From NCBI RefSeq assembly GCF_002157625.1, contig NZ_BDMM01000006.1, positions 62,001 to 126,000 on the forward strand: a DNA stretch of 64,000 nucleotides. Direction: 5' to 3'. The translations under genes were made by a program, and so were the position numbers. Of the stretch, positions 51,974 to 62,186 are shown piece by piece (position 1 is the stretch's first letter; every line of letters starts with the position of its first letter). Source of the DNA: Brevundimonas sp. SH203 (GTDB taxonomy: Bacteria; Pseudomonadota; Alphaproteobacteria; Caulobacterales; Caulobacteraceae). A model generated the notes under the pieces. The model ran no database searches. It was given only the letters and a program-made list of their open reading frames with translations, and had not been told where the DNA came from.

Positions 51974-52774
51974 ATGAAGAAGACGATCGCCCTTCTGACG
52001 CTCGCCGCCGCCCTGGCGGCGCCGATGGCGGCCCAGGCGCACCGCGCCTGGATGGCGCCGACCGCCACCATCCTGTCGGGGACCGACGCCTGGGTCGGGT
52101 TCGACGCCGGCATGTCCAACAAGGTGTTCGATCCCGACCACGCCGCCATGCGGATGACGGGCCTGACCATCACCGCGCCGGACGGCTCGGCGGTCCAGCC
52201 CGAACACGCCATGCAGGGCCAATATCGCTCGACCTTCGACGCCCATCTGACGCAGAACGGCACCTATAAAATCGCCAACGTCATGAGCGGGGTCATGGCC
52301 AGCTACAAGCTGAACGGCGAGCAGAAGCGCTGGCGCGGGACCGCCGCCGAATATCCCGCCGCCCTGCCGGCGGGCGCGACCGACGTTCAGGCGACCCGCA
52401 CCGCCAGCCGCATCGAGACCTTCGTCACCCTGAACAATCCGACCGACACCGTCTTCAAGACGACCGGCGAGGGGCTGGAGCTGGCGCCCGTGACCCATCC
52501 CAACGACCTGGTCGCGGGCGAGACGGCGACGTTCAAACTGCTGAACAACGGCCAGCCGGCCTCGGGCCTGGACGTCACCGTGGCGCGCGGCGGCGTCCGT
52601 TATCGCGACAATCCCGAGGAAATGACCGTGAAGACCGACGCGGACGGCGCCTTCACCATCACCTGGCCGGCGGCCGGCATGTACTGGCTGAATGCCTCGG
52701 TCCGCACCGAAGGGCAGGGGCAAACGCTCGGTTCCAGCGCCAACTATGTGGCGGCCGTGGAAGTCCTGCCCTAA
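51974..52774 (+). CDS. DUF4198 periplasmic protein
   Basis: 266 residues. Signal peptide 1-21 (ending MAAQA), so the mature protein would begin HRAWMAPT; a His as first or second mature residue is characteristic of DUF4198 (AHxxW). The domain is beta-rich with DAWVGFDAGMSNKVFDPDHA and, near the C-terminus, a DUF4198/CnaB-like repeat VKTDADGAFTITWPAAGMYW. Distantly related to the NikM periplasmic part of nickel transporters, so metal binding is plausible. It lies 11 bases after the DUF2271 gene. Confidence 0.9.
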   Translation: MKKTIALLTLAAALAAPMAAQAHRAWMAPTATILSGTDAWVGFDAGMSNKVFDPDHAAMRMTGLTITAPDGSAVQPEHAMQGQYRSTFDAHLTQNGTYKIANVMSGVMASYKLNGEQKRWRGTAAEYPAALPAGATDVQATRTASRIETFVTLNNPTDTVFKTTGEGLELAPVTHPNDLVAGETATFKLLNNGQPASGLDVTVARGGVRYRDNPEEMTVKTDADGAFTITWPAAGMYWLNASVRTEGQGQTLGSSANYVAAVEVLP

Positions 52775-52783
52775 GCGAGCGGG

Positions 52784-53893
52784 ATGTCCGACACGCCCCT
52801 CTCGCGCGGCTCGCGCGCCGCTCCCTCCGCCGTCGTCATCGGCGACCCCGCTCCGCTCGCGGACCGGGCCGACAATCGCGTCCTGATCCCCGTGATCGAG
52901 GGCGCGCCGCCGCGTCCGCCCAGCGACCTGATCCGCTCGCTGGACGGCCAGACGATGGGCACGACCTGGAGCGCGCGCGTCATCGCCCCGCCCGGCGTGG
53001 GCGAGGCGACCGTTCGCGAGGCCATCGAGGAAGAACTGGCAGCCGTCGTCGCCCTGTTCAGCCCGTGGGAGCCGTCCAGCGAGATCAGCCGCTTCAACAC
53101 CGCCCCGGCCGGCGTGTGGGCGGTGTCGCAACCGTTCTGGGACTTGCTGGACGCGGCGATGACCCTGGGCGACGAGACGAACGGCGCGGTCGATCCGACC
53201 CTGGGCGCCCTGGTCGATCTGTGGGGCTTCGGGCCGCCGGGACCACGCCCGGCCCTGCTGCCGCTTCCACCCGAAGAAGAAATCGCGGCGGCCCTGGCCG
53301 TATCCGGCTGGCAGAAATTGCGGCTGAACCCCGATGCGCGCGGCGTGATGCAGATGGGCGGGATGAAGCTGGACTTCTCCGGCATCGCCAAGGGGCATGC
53401 GGTGGACCGGGTGTCCGACCGGCTGACGGCCCTGGGCGCGACCTCGCACCTGATCGAGATCGGCGGCGAGCTGAAGGGGCGCGGCGTCAAGCCGGACGCC
53501 CAGCCCTGGTGGGTCGAGATCGAGCGTGTCGAGAACAGTCCCGCGCCCCGCACCGTGGCGGCCCTGTTCGACCTGGCGGTGGCGACCAGCGGCGACTACC
53601 GCCGCGCCTTCGTCCATGACGGCCGGCTGTATCCCCACACCCTGGACGGTTCGACCGGCCGTCCGGTCCGCAACGCCCTGAGTTCGGTCACGGTGATCCA
53701 CGCCTCGGCGATGATGGCCGACGCCTACGCCACGGCCCTGACCGTCATGGGACCGTTCGAGGGGCCGGAATACGCCGAGGCCCTGGGCCTGGCCGCCCAC
53801 TTCGTCGAGCGCAGCGAACGCGGGCCGATCGAGCGGATGACGCCGGCCTTCGCCGCCATGATGGACGATCCCGACGGAGACCGGCCGGGGTGA
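52784..53893 (+). CDS. apbE: FAD:protein FMN transferase ApbE
   Basis: 369 residues. Transfers FMN from FAD to Thr/Ser of target proteins. FAD-binding GQTMGTTWSARV, FSPWEPSSEISRFN, VDPTLGALVDLWGFGP, DFSGIAKGHAVDRV, LIEIGGELKGRG and the metal-site HTLDGSTGRPVRN are all present, so it should be active. ApbE usually has a signal peptide or lipobox; this one begins MSDTPLSRGSRAAPSAVV with neither and has about 55 extra N-terminal residues. It would then act in the cytoplasm, before export of the target, or the start is wrong. The stop overlaps the next start (GTGA). Confidence 0.94.
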   Translation: MSDTPLSRGSRAAPSAVVIGDPAPLADRADNRVLIPVIEGAPPRPPSDLIRSLDGQTMGTTWSARVIAPPGVGEATVREAIEEELAAVVALFSPWEPSSEISRFNTAPAGVWAVSQPFWDLLDAAMTLGDETNGAVDPTLGALVDLWGFGPPGPRPALLPLPPEEEIAAALAVSGWQKLRLNPDARGVMQMGGMKLDFSGIAKGHAVDRVSDRLTALGATSHLIEIGGELKGRGVKPDAQPWWVEIERVENSPAPRTVAALFDLAVATSGDYRRAFVHDGRLYPHTLDGSTGRPVRNALSSVTVIHASAMMADAYATALTVMGPFEGPEYAEALGLAAHFVERSERGPIERMTPAFAAMMDDPDGDRPG

Positions 53894-55260
53894 CGGCCGA
53901 TCCGCAGCGCTGGCTGTGGGCGGTCGGGGCGGTTGTGCTTTGGCTGGTCCTGATCGCCGTCAAGGTCTGGCGCGAACGCCGCGCGGCCGCCCTGGTCCGC
54001 GCCCGATCCGAGGCCATGGCCGGCGCGGGAGACGGCAAGCCCGTTCTGGTCGCCTTCGCCAGCCAGACGGGGTTCGCCGAGGAACTGGCCTGGATGACGG
54101 CGCGGGCCCTTTTGGGCGACGGCGGCGTGGGCGCGCGGGTGTTGTCCTTCGCCGATCTGGACCTTGAGACATTGAAGGCGGCGGATCGGGCCTTGCTGAT
54201 CGTCTCAACGACGGGCGAGGGCGACCCGCCCGACAACGCCGCCCGCTTTGTCAGGAAGACGATGGCGGCCCCCGGTGATCTGGCCGGCGTGCGGTTCGGC
54301 GTGCTGGCCTTGGGCGACCGCAGCTATGACCAGTTCTGCGGCTTCGGCCATGCGGTGGACGGCTGGCTGCGGCGCTCGGGCGCCGAACCCCTGTTCGATA
54401 CGGTCGAGGTCGACAATGGCGAGGCCGGCGCCCTCCGCCACTGGCAGCATCAGTTGAACCAGATCACCGGCCACGTCGCCGTCCCAGATTGGACCCCGCC
54501 CGCCTACGCCCCCTGGCGGCTGGTCGAGCGCACCCTGGTCAATCCGGGCAGTCCGGGCGGCGAGGCCTGGCGTCTGGCGTTCGAACCCGTGGACCCTGTG
54601 CCCGACTGGTCGGCCGGCGACATCGCCGAGGTCGGCCTGCCCGAACGGGACGGCGTGACGCCTGGCTCGCGCGAATATTCCATCGCCTCCCTGCCGTCGG
54701 ATGGGCGGGTCGAGTTTCTGATCCGCCTGATGCGCCGCCCCGACGGAACGCCCGGCCTGGCTTCGGGCTGGCTGACCCAAGGATTGGCGCTCGGCGACCG
54801 GATCGGGATGCGGCTGAGGACGAACCGCAGCTTCCACGGCCCGGCGGATGCGACGCCGATGATCCTGATCGGCAACGGCACGGGCCTCGCGGGTCTGCGC
54901 GCGCATCTGAAGGCGCGAACGGCGGCGGGCGGCGGGGCTTGGTTGTTGTTCGGCGAACGGACTCAGGCCCACGACGCCTTCTTCGACGCCGAGCTTCAAG
55001 CCTGGCTGGCGTCGGGCGTGTTGCGACGGCTGGACCGATGCTTCTCGCGTGATGCAGGCGACGGCCGCTATGTTCAGGATCTGGTCGCGGCCGCGGCCGA
55101 CGACCTGCGCGACTGGATCGCGCGCGGGGCCGCGATCTATGTCTGCGGCAGTCTGGAAGGCATGTCCCAGGGCGTTCACGCGGCGCTGGAGCAGGCGCTG
55201 GGCGCGGACGTGGTTCTGACGATGCTGGAAGACGGCCGCTATCGGCGCGACGTGTACTGA
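53890..55260 (+). CDS. Membrane-anchored flavodoxin/NADPH reductase (sulfite reductase flavoprotein type)
   Basis: 456 residues. One N-terminal helix (about 9-27) anchors it to the inner membrane with the catalytic part in the cytoplasm. The flavodoxin domain (about 50-195) has FASQTGFAEELA, STTGEGDPPDN and LALGDRSYDQFCGFG. The FNR part has FAD-binding REYSIASLP (R-x-Y-S), NGTGLAGLRAHL and the NADPH-binding YVCGSLEGMSQGVH, ending MLEDGRYRRDVY. It can carry electrons from NADPH to FAD, FMN and on to the membrane PepSY protein. GTG start overlapping the apbE stop. Confidence 0.94.
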   Translation: MTADPQRWLWAVGAVVLWLVLIAVKVWRERRAAALVRARSEAMAGAGDGKPVLVAFASQTGFAEELAWMTARALLGDGGVGARVLSFADLDLETLKAADRALLIVSTTGEGDPPDNAARFVRKTMAAPGDLAGVRFGVLALGDRSYDQFCGFGHAVDGWLRRSGAEPLFDTVEVDNGEAGALRHWQHQLNQITGHVAVPDWTPPAYAPWRLVERTLVNPGSPGGEAWRLAFEPVDPVPDWSAGDIAEVGLPERDGVTPGSREYSIASLPSDGRVEFLIRLMRRPDGTPGLASGWLTQGLALGDRIGMRLRTNRSFHGPADATPMILIGNGTGLAGLRAHLKARTAAGGGAWLLFGERTQAHDAFFDAELQAWLASGVLRRLDRCFSRDAGDGRYVQDLVAAAADDLRDWIARGAAIYVCGSLEGMSQGVHAALEQALGADVVLTMLEDGRYRRDVY

Positions 55261-55266
55261 GCCTTT

Positions 55267-55297
55267 CCGCTCATTCCGACCTTCGGGGGATGAGCGG
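55267..55297. repeat. Short relic of palindromic repeat family A
   Basis: CCGCTCAT (55267-55274) and ATGAGCGG (55290-55297) are the outer ends of the family A arms, with a reduced 15-base centre TCCGACCTTCGGGGG. It lies between the stops of two converging genes and can form a hairpin, so it may serve as a terminator for one or both. Confidence 0.7.
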
Positions 55298-56695
55298 TTA
55301 TTTCTGTAGCCGCGCCAGCAGTTCCGCCGCGAAGGTCGACAGGGTGTCGTCGCGCGCGCCCATGACGATGATCCGGTCGCCCGGCTTGGCGATCTCCACG
55401 ATCCGGTCGCCGCAGTCGGCGCGCGTCGGCAGGGCCTCGGCCTGACGGCCGGCGGCGCGGACGCCGGAGGCGATGTCCTCGGACCCCACGCTGCGGTCGG
55501 TGGTGCCGCCGTAATAGACCGGCTCGGGCATCAGCAGCAGGTCGTCGGGGCGCATCAGTCCGGCGAAACCGTCGATGAACTCGGACTTCATCAGCTTCAA
55601 CGGGCCGAACCCGTGCGGCTGGAACAGGATCAGCAGCCGCCCGTCGAAGGCGTGCAGCGTCTTCAGGGTGGCGGCGATCTTGTCGGGGTTATGGGCGAAG
55701 TCGTCGATGACGGTGATGTCGCCGGCGGTTCCCACCACCTCCATGCGGCGACGGATGCCGGCGAAGGTCTCCAGCGCCCTGACCGCCTCGCCCGTCGGCA
55801 CGCCCAGCGCGCGGGTCGCGCCCAGCGCCGCCAGGGCGTTGGCGACATTGTGGGCGCCGGGCACGTTCAGCACCACGTCGTGTTCGCTCCATCCCTCGAT
55901 CAGGCGGAACGTCATGCCTGTCGGCAGGGGCTGCAGGTCGTGGGCGGACAGGTCGGCCTTCTCCTCGCCCAGGCCGAAGGTGATCGCCTTTCCGGCTGGA
56001 AGAGACTGGGCCAGGGCCGCCGTCTCGGGGTTGTCCAGGTTCAGCACCGCCGTCGTCGCCCGCGCGGTGAAGCCGCCGAACAGGTCGCGCAGCTCCTCCA
56101 TCGACTTGTGGTCCAGCGAGATGTTGGACACGACCGCCACGGTCGGATCGTAGCGGGCGATGGAGCCGTCGCTCTCGTCCACCTCGGACACGAACAGGTC
56201 CGTTCCGCCGATCAGGGCGCTGGCGAACGGATGGTCGGCGTCGGCGAAGTTCTTCATCACCGCCCCGTTCATCACCGTGGGATTTCGACCCGTCTGGTGC
56301 AGAATCCAGGCGATCATGCCGGTTATGGTGGACTTGCCGCTGGTGCCGGCGACCCCCACCGAGGTCGGGGCGGCGTTGAACAGCTCGCTCAGCAATTCGG
56401 GGCGGGTCTTGATTGTCGCGCCGGCGCGTCGGGCCGCGCCGATGTCGGGCACCGTGTCTTCGATGGCGCCGGTGGCGATCACGGTCTGGTGGGGGCGGGT
56501 GACGCCTGACCCGTCCTGGGGATGCAGGACGACGCCGTGGGCGCGCAGCCAGTCGAACTTTTCGGGCGTGCGGCCCTGATCCAGGGCGCGGTCGGAGCCT
56601 TCGATGGCGTTTCCGCGCGCCTGCACGATCATGGCCAGGGGCAGCATCCCCGATCCGCCGATGCCGCAGAAGAAATAGGAGGCGTCTTGGTTCAT
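55298..56695 (-). CDS. mpl: Murein peptide ligase Mpl (Mur ligase family)
   Basis: Recycles murein by joining L-Ala-gamma-D-Glu-meso-DAP peptides to UDP-MurNAc. 465 residues, the Mpl length. N-terminal FFCGIGGSGMLPLAMI is the UDP-binding domain, the P-loop is GVAGTSGKSTITGMI, followed by SEVDESDGSI, NISLDHKSMEE (Mg-binding His) and the C-terminal domain with VIDDFAHNPDKI. MurC is similar, but the pairing with an LD-carboxypeptidase gene, and the lack of the other division genes, favour Mpl. Divergent from ldcA with a 68-base spacer. Confidence 0.85.
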   Translation of the reverse strand: MNQDASYFFCGIGGSGMLPLAMIVQARGNAIEGSDRALDQGRTPEKFDWLRAHGVVLHPQDGSGVTRPHQTVIATGAIEDTVPDIGAARRAGATIKTRPELLSELFNAAPTSVGVAGTSGKSTITGMIAWILHQTGRNPTVMNGAVMKNFADADHPFASALIGGTDLFVSEVDESDGSIARYDPTVAVVSNISLDHKSMEELRDLFGGFTARATTAVLNLDNPETAALAQSLPAGKAITFGLGEEKADLSAHDLQPLPTGMTFRLIEGWSEHDVVLNVPGAHNVANALAALGATRALGVPTGEAVRALETFAGIRRRMEVVGTAGDITVIDDFAHNPDKIAATLKTLHAFDGRLLILFQPHGFGPLKLMKSEFIDGFAGLMRPDDLLLMPEPVYYGGTTDRSVGSEDIASGVRAAGRQAEALPTRADCGDRIVEIAKPGDRIIVMGARDDTLSTFAAELLARLQK

Positions 56696-56763
56696 GCCCC
56701 CTTAGAACAGGGGATCGGGCCGGTCCGCCAGTGGGGATCGCAAAAACGACGAAGAAGGCGGGC

Positions 56764-57600
56764 GTGACCACCAAGAGCTTCAAGATCGGCGTCGTCTGCG
56801 CCAGTTCGCGCTTCTCGCGGAAGCGCGCCGACCAGATCGACGCCTGGATGGCCGAACACCATCCCGACCGCAACGTCTCGGTGGTGTTCCACCCCGCCTG
56901 TTTCCTGAAGCACGGCCATTTCGCCGGGGACGACCGGGCGCGGGCCGAGGCGTTCGTGGCCTTCGCCAACGATCCGCGCATCGACGCCATCTGGTTCGCG
57001 CGCGGCGGCTATGGGTCGTGCCGCATCGCCGAGGCGGTGATCCCGCGCCTGGACGCCGTGGCGCGCAAGAAACGCTACATGGGCTATTCCGACGCGGGCA
57101 GCCTGCTGGCGGGGATGTACAAGGCCGGGTTCGAACATCTGGCGCATGGGCCGATGGCGTCGGACGCGGTTCGGCACGATGAAACGGCGCGCGGCGCCCT
57201 GGCCTGGCTGACCACCGGCCGCACCGACTGGATCGAGCCGTCTCTGGCCGTCGATCCGCGCCCCGCTGTCGCCTTCAACCTGACCATCGTCGACCAGCTT
57301 GTCGGCACGGCGCTGGAGCCGGATCTGACCGATCACGTCCTGATGCTGGAGGAGGTTGCGGAGGCCGCCTATCGGATCGACCGGATGATGTTTCACTTGA
57401 CGGGCCAGGCGTCGATCCGTCGCGTGGCCGGGATTCGCCTGGGACGGGTTTCGGACGTCACGCCAAACGATCCCGATTTTGGTCAGACCCCGGAGGAAAT
57501 CGTTCGATACTGGTGTCTCAGGTCGGGCATTCCTTTCCTCGGACAGGCCGATATCGGGCACGACGGCGCCAACAAGGTCGTGCCTTTTGGCCGCCGTTGA
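56764..57600 (+). CDS. ldcA: LD-carboxypeptidase (peptidase S66, LdcA-like)
   Basis: Cytoplasmic serine peptidase that removes the terminal D-Ala from murein tetrapeptides so that tripeptides can be reused by Mpl. 278 residues. FARGGYGSCRIAE and the nucleophile Ser in MGYSDAGSLLAGM, Glu in LMLEEVAEAAYRIDRM and His in IGHDGANKVVPFG form the S66 Ser-Glu-His set. The usual T of GxSDxT is Gly here. Start: GTG 56764 with AAGAAGGCGG just before it is preferred over GTG 56731. With mpl across the divergent promoter it forms a peptide-recycling pair. Confidence 0.88.
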   Translation: MTTKSFKIGVVCASSRFSRKRADQIDAWMAEHHPDRNVSVVFHPACFLKHGHFAGDDRARAEAFVAFANDPRIDAIWFARGGYGSCRIAEAVIPRLDAVARKKRYMGYSDAGSLLAGMYKAGFEHLAHGPMASDAVRHDETARGALAWLTTGRTDWIEPSLAVDPRPAVAFNLTIVDQLVGTALEPDLTDHVLMLEEVAEAAYRIDRMMFHLTGQASIRRVAGIRLGRVSDVTPNDPDFGQTPEEIVRYWCLRSGIPFLGQADIGHDGANKVVPFGRR

Positions 57601-57968
57601 ACGAAATTGGTCGCGGCGGAAAAGACACAGTCTCGCCTTGATTTGCAGCCCGACCTTGGCCGCCCTCTCGACAGACCGCCGGTCCTTCCGTCAGATGCAG
57701 GTCCGCGAGGCGTTAGGACTTCGTTAGCCAAGGCGTTGGGGGACGCTGCGGTTTACGCCTTCTGCGATGCGGCGGTTCGTTCGGATATCGGGGGATGCCT
57801 GGACGAACCGCCTGATCGCCCCGATATCGGTTGAACAGTTGCGACCGATATTGGCGTTGGCAAATCTTATCCTCGATATTACCCACAGCGCGAATCAGGA
57901 TCGGGGAAACTGGCGATAGGGCTAGTTTTCGACATTCACTTTCGCGCTAAGCGAAGGCTTGTGCTCGT
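57601..57968. other. 368-base non-coding region upstream of dnaG
   Basis: No convincing gene. It holds a 10-bp perfect inverted repeat (GATATCGGGG at 57785-57794, CCCCGATATC at 57820-57829), four GATAT words at about 57785, 57823, 57847 and 57875, and TTACCCACA at 57879-57887, one base from a DnaA box. GCTAGTTTTC near 57921 is similar to the -10 of the housekeeping promoters of this group. It most likely carries the dnaG-rpoD promoters. A 75-codon frame at 57607 has no support. Confidence 0.6.
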
Positions 57969-59828
57969 GTGCGCTTTGACGACCGTTTCATCGATGAACT
58001 GAAGGCTCGCCTTCGCCCGTCCGACGTCATCGGGCGGACGGTGAAGCTTAAGCGTCAGGGGCGGGAATACGCCGGGCTGTCACCTTTCTCGAAGGAGAAG
58101 TCGCCCTCCTTCTTCGTCAATGACGACAAGGGTTTCTTCCACGATTTCTCGTCCGGCAAGCACGGCGACATCATCTCCTTCCTGCAGGAGACGGAGCGGC
58201 TGAGCTTCGTCGAGGCCGTGCAGCGTCTGGCGGGCGAGGCGGGGATGCAGCTTCCCGCCGAAGACCCCAAGGAGGCCGAGCGCGAGCAGAAGCGGGCGGG
58301 TCTGTCGGACTGGATGGACCTGGCCCAGAAATGGTTCGCCGCCAACCTGCGCCGCACGCCGGGCAAGGCGGCGCGCGAATACCTCGAAAAACGCGGCCTG
58401 CCCGAGGATCAGTGGGAGCGGTTCGGCCTGGGCTATGCGCCCAACGACCGCGAGGGTCTGAAACAGGCGCTGGTGCAGCGCGGGGCGCGGCCGGCCGATC
58501 TGGTCGAGGCGGGCCTGCTGATCTCGCCCGAAAGCGGCGGTCAGCCCTATGATCGGTTCCGCGACCGGCTGATGTTCCCGATCTTGGACGCGCGCGGGCG
58601 GATCGTCAGCTTCGGCGGCCGGGCCATGAACCCCGACGACCGGGCCAAATATCTGAACGGCCCGGAGAGCCCGCTATTTCACAAGGGGGCGACACTCTAC
58701 GGCCTGCCCGAGGCGCGGCGGATTCTTGGCGCGGAATCCAAGAACGATCAGGCCATTATCGTGGTCGAAGGCTATATGGACGTCATCGCCTGCCAGCGCG
58801 CGGGCCTGCCGGCCGTGGCGCCGATGGGCACGGCCCTGACCGAAGAGCAGATGGAGCGTCTGTGGCGGGTCTCGCACGAGCCGGTCCTGTGCTTCGACGG
58901 CGATGCGGCGGGGCTGCGCGCCGCCTATCGCGCCATCGAACGGTCGCTGCCGTTGCTTAAGGCGGGGCGGTCGTTCCGGTTCTCGTTGCTGAGCGGCGGT
59001 CAGGACCCGGACGACATCCTGCGCGACAAGGGGGCGCCGGCCCTGCGCCAGGCCCTGTCCGAGACGCACGGTTTCGCCGAAGTCCTGTTCCGCCGGGAAC
59101 AGGAACTGGAGCCGCTGGACACGCCGGAACGCAAGGCCGGTTTCAAGGCGCGCCTGCGCAACACCGCCTCGGCCATTCAGGACAGGGACCTGGCCGAACA
59201 GTATCGTCGCGATCTGTTCGAACGGTTCGACGCCCTGTTCCCGCGCAGCCCGCAACGCGCCCCCTGGACGCCGGGGCAGGGCAAGGGCCGGTTCGGCCCG
59301 CCGCCGAAACTGGGCCAGACCGCCGAGGGCGCCCAGGCGATGCAGTCGCTGTTTCGCGCCATCGAGCCCGTGCCCGCCGCCCTGGCCCACGGCGCCATCG
59401 ATGACCCCGAGCGGATGGACGACCATCTGGAGGAAATTTCGGCCCACGGGTTCGGCGACAAGGGGCTGGACGGGCTGGCGCAGGAGCTGGTTCGCCTACG
59501 TCTGTCGGGACGATCCCTTGACTCCGCCGCCCTGCGACGCCATCTGGCGCAATCGGGTCATGATGCCTTAGTGCGCGAGGTCGAGAAGGCGGCGGCGAAG
59601 TCCGGCGCGCCATTCCTGGCCGCAAATGCGCCCCTCGCCGAGGCAAGGGTCCGATGGTCGCAGGCGTTCGACGCTTCGACGCGGGTCGCCGCGTTGGAGG
59701 ACGCCTTGTCCCAGGCGCGTGGCGTGCCTGGGCAGGATGAGGCGTTCCGCCGGCTGAAGGCCGAGCGGGATGCGCTTCGCCGTGCGATCAAAGCCGGGAC
59801 GATTTGGGAAGACAGCGCGGGCGCGTAA
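57969..59828 (+). CDS. dnaG: DNA primase DnaG
   Basis: Makes RNA primers for replication. 619 residues. The TOPRIM core is clear: VVEGYMDVIACQRAG (catalytic Glu) and VLCFDGDAAGLRAAYR (DxD). Before it are FRDRLMFPILDARGRIVSFGGR and PKYLNGPESPLFHKG-like KYLNGPESPLFHKG. The N-terminal zinc domain keeps its shape but not its ligands: positions of Cys, His, Cys, Cys are Ser38, Ser41, Asp59 and Ser62 (GLSPFSKEKSPSF, HDFSSGKHGD), so it cannot bind zinc in the usual way. I recall the same change in other alphaproteobacteria. GTG start at 57969. rpoD follows after 75 bases. Confidence 0.97.
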   Translation: MRFDDRFIDELKARLRPSDVIGRTVKLKRQGREYAGLSPFSKEKSPSFFVNDDKGFFHDFSSGKHGDIISFLQETERLSFVEAVQRLAGEAGMQLPAEDPKEAEREQKRAGLSDWMDLAQKWFAANLRRTPGKAAREYLEKRGLPEDQWERFGLGYAPNDREGLKQALVQRGARPADLVEAGLLISPESGGQPYDRFRDRLMFPILDARGRIVSFGGRAMNPDDRAKYLNGPESPLFHKGATLYGLPEARRILGAESKNDQAIIVVEGYMDVIACQRAGLPAVAPMGTALTEEQMERLWRVSHEPVLCFDGDAAGLRAAYRAIERSLPLLKAGRSFRFSLLSGGQDPDDILRDKGAPALRQALSETHGFAEVLFRREQELEPLDTPERKAGFKARLRNTASAIQDRDLAEQYRRDLFERFDALFPRSPQRAPWTPGQGKGRFGPPPKLGQTAEGAQAMQSLFRAIEPVPAALAHGAIDDPERMDDHLEEISAHGFGDKGLDGLAQELVRLRLSGRSLDSAALRRHLAQSGHDALVREVEKAAAKSGAPFLAANAPLAEARVRWSQAFDASTRVAALEDALSQARGVPGQDEAFRRLKAERDALRRAIKAGTIWEDSAGA

Positions 59829-59903
59829 CCTTACGCCTCGCCAGGCATTGTATTTTTCGCCGGGGCGGATTGATCACCCCCTCCGGCCGGAGACAGACTG
59901 ACT

Positions 59904-61850
<1,947 letters not shown>

Positions 61851-61860
61851 AGACGATCAG

Positions 61861-61888
61861 GGGCGGCGCCGAAAGGGCCGCCCTTTTT
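61861..61888 (+). terminator. Rho-independent terminator after rpoD
   Basis: GGGCGGC and GCCGCCC (61861-61867, 61877-61883) form a 7-bp GC stem with a 9-base loop followed by TTTTT. It starts 10 bases after the rpoD stop. Confidence 0.85.
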
Positions 61889-61901
61889 CGTTGCCAACCG
61901 C

Positions 61902-62087
61902 ATGGCTCGAAAGCACGTCAATCTGGGCGTGGCGCCCGCCAAGGCCGACCTGCCGCAAAAGGTCTGCGCCGCCTGCGGCCTGCCGTTCGTCTGGCGCAGG
62001 AAGTGGGCGCGGGACTGGGATCGGGTGCGGTTCTGTTCGGATCGATGCCGGACAAAGGGGGCGTCGGGCGAGGGCCGGGAGGCGTGA
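61902..62087 (+). CDS. DUF2256 small zinc-ribbon-like protein
   Basis: 61 residues. [20 protein letters not shown] and VRFCSDRCR give four Cys in a CxxC...CxxxC pattern with the W-RRKWxxxW signature of DUF2256. Likely a small metal-binding protein; the function is unknown. It begins 14 bases after the rpoD terminator. Confidence 0.88.
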   Translation: MARKHVNLGVAPAKADLPQKVCAACGLPFVWRRKWARDWDRVRFCSDRCRTKGASGEGREA

Positions 62088-62186
62088 GACTCAAGAGAGA
62101 ATTGGACGACGGATTTTGTGGGATTACGGCGATGGCGACGACGGCCTGCGACCGATTTTGACGACTCGGGCGACCAGGATGTCGTC

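Noticed and set aside
57607..57834. 75-codon plus frame in the dnaG upstream region
   Set aside because: No ribosome site, no similarity, and it overlaps the inverted repeat; more likely promoter DNA.
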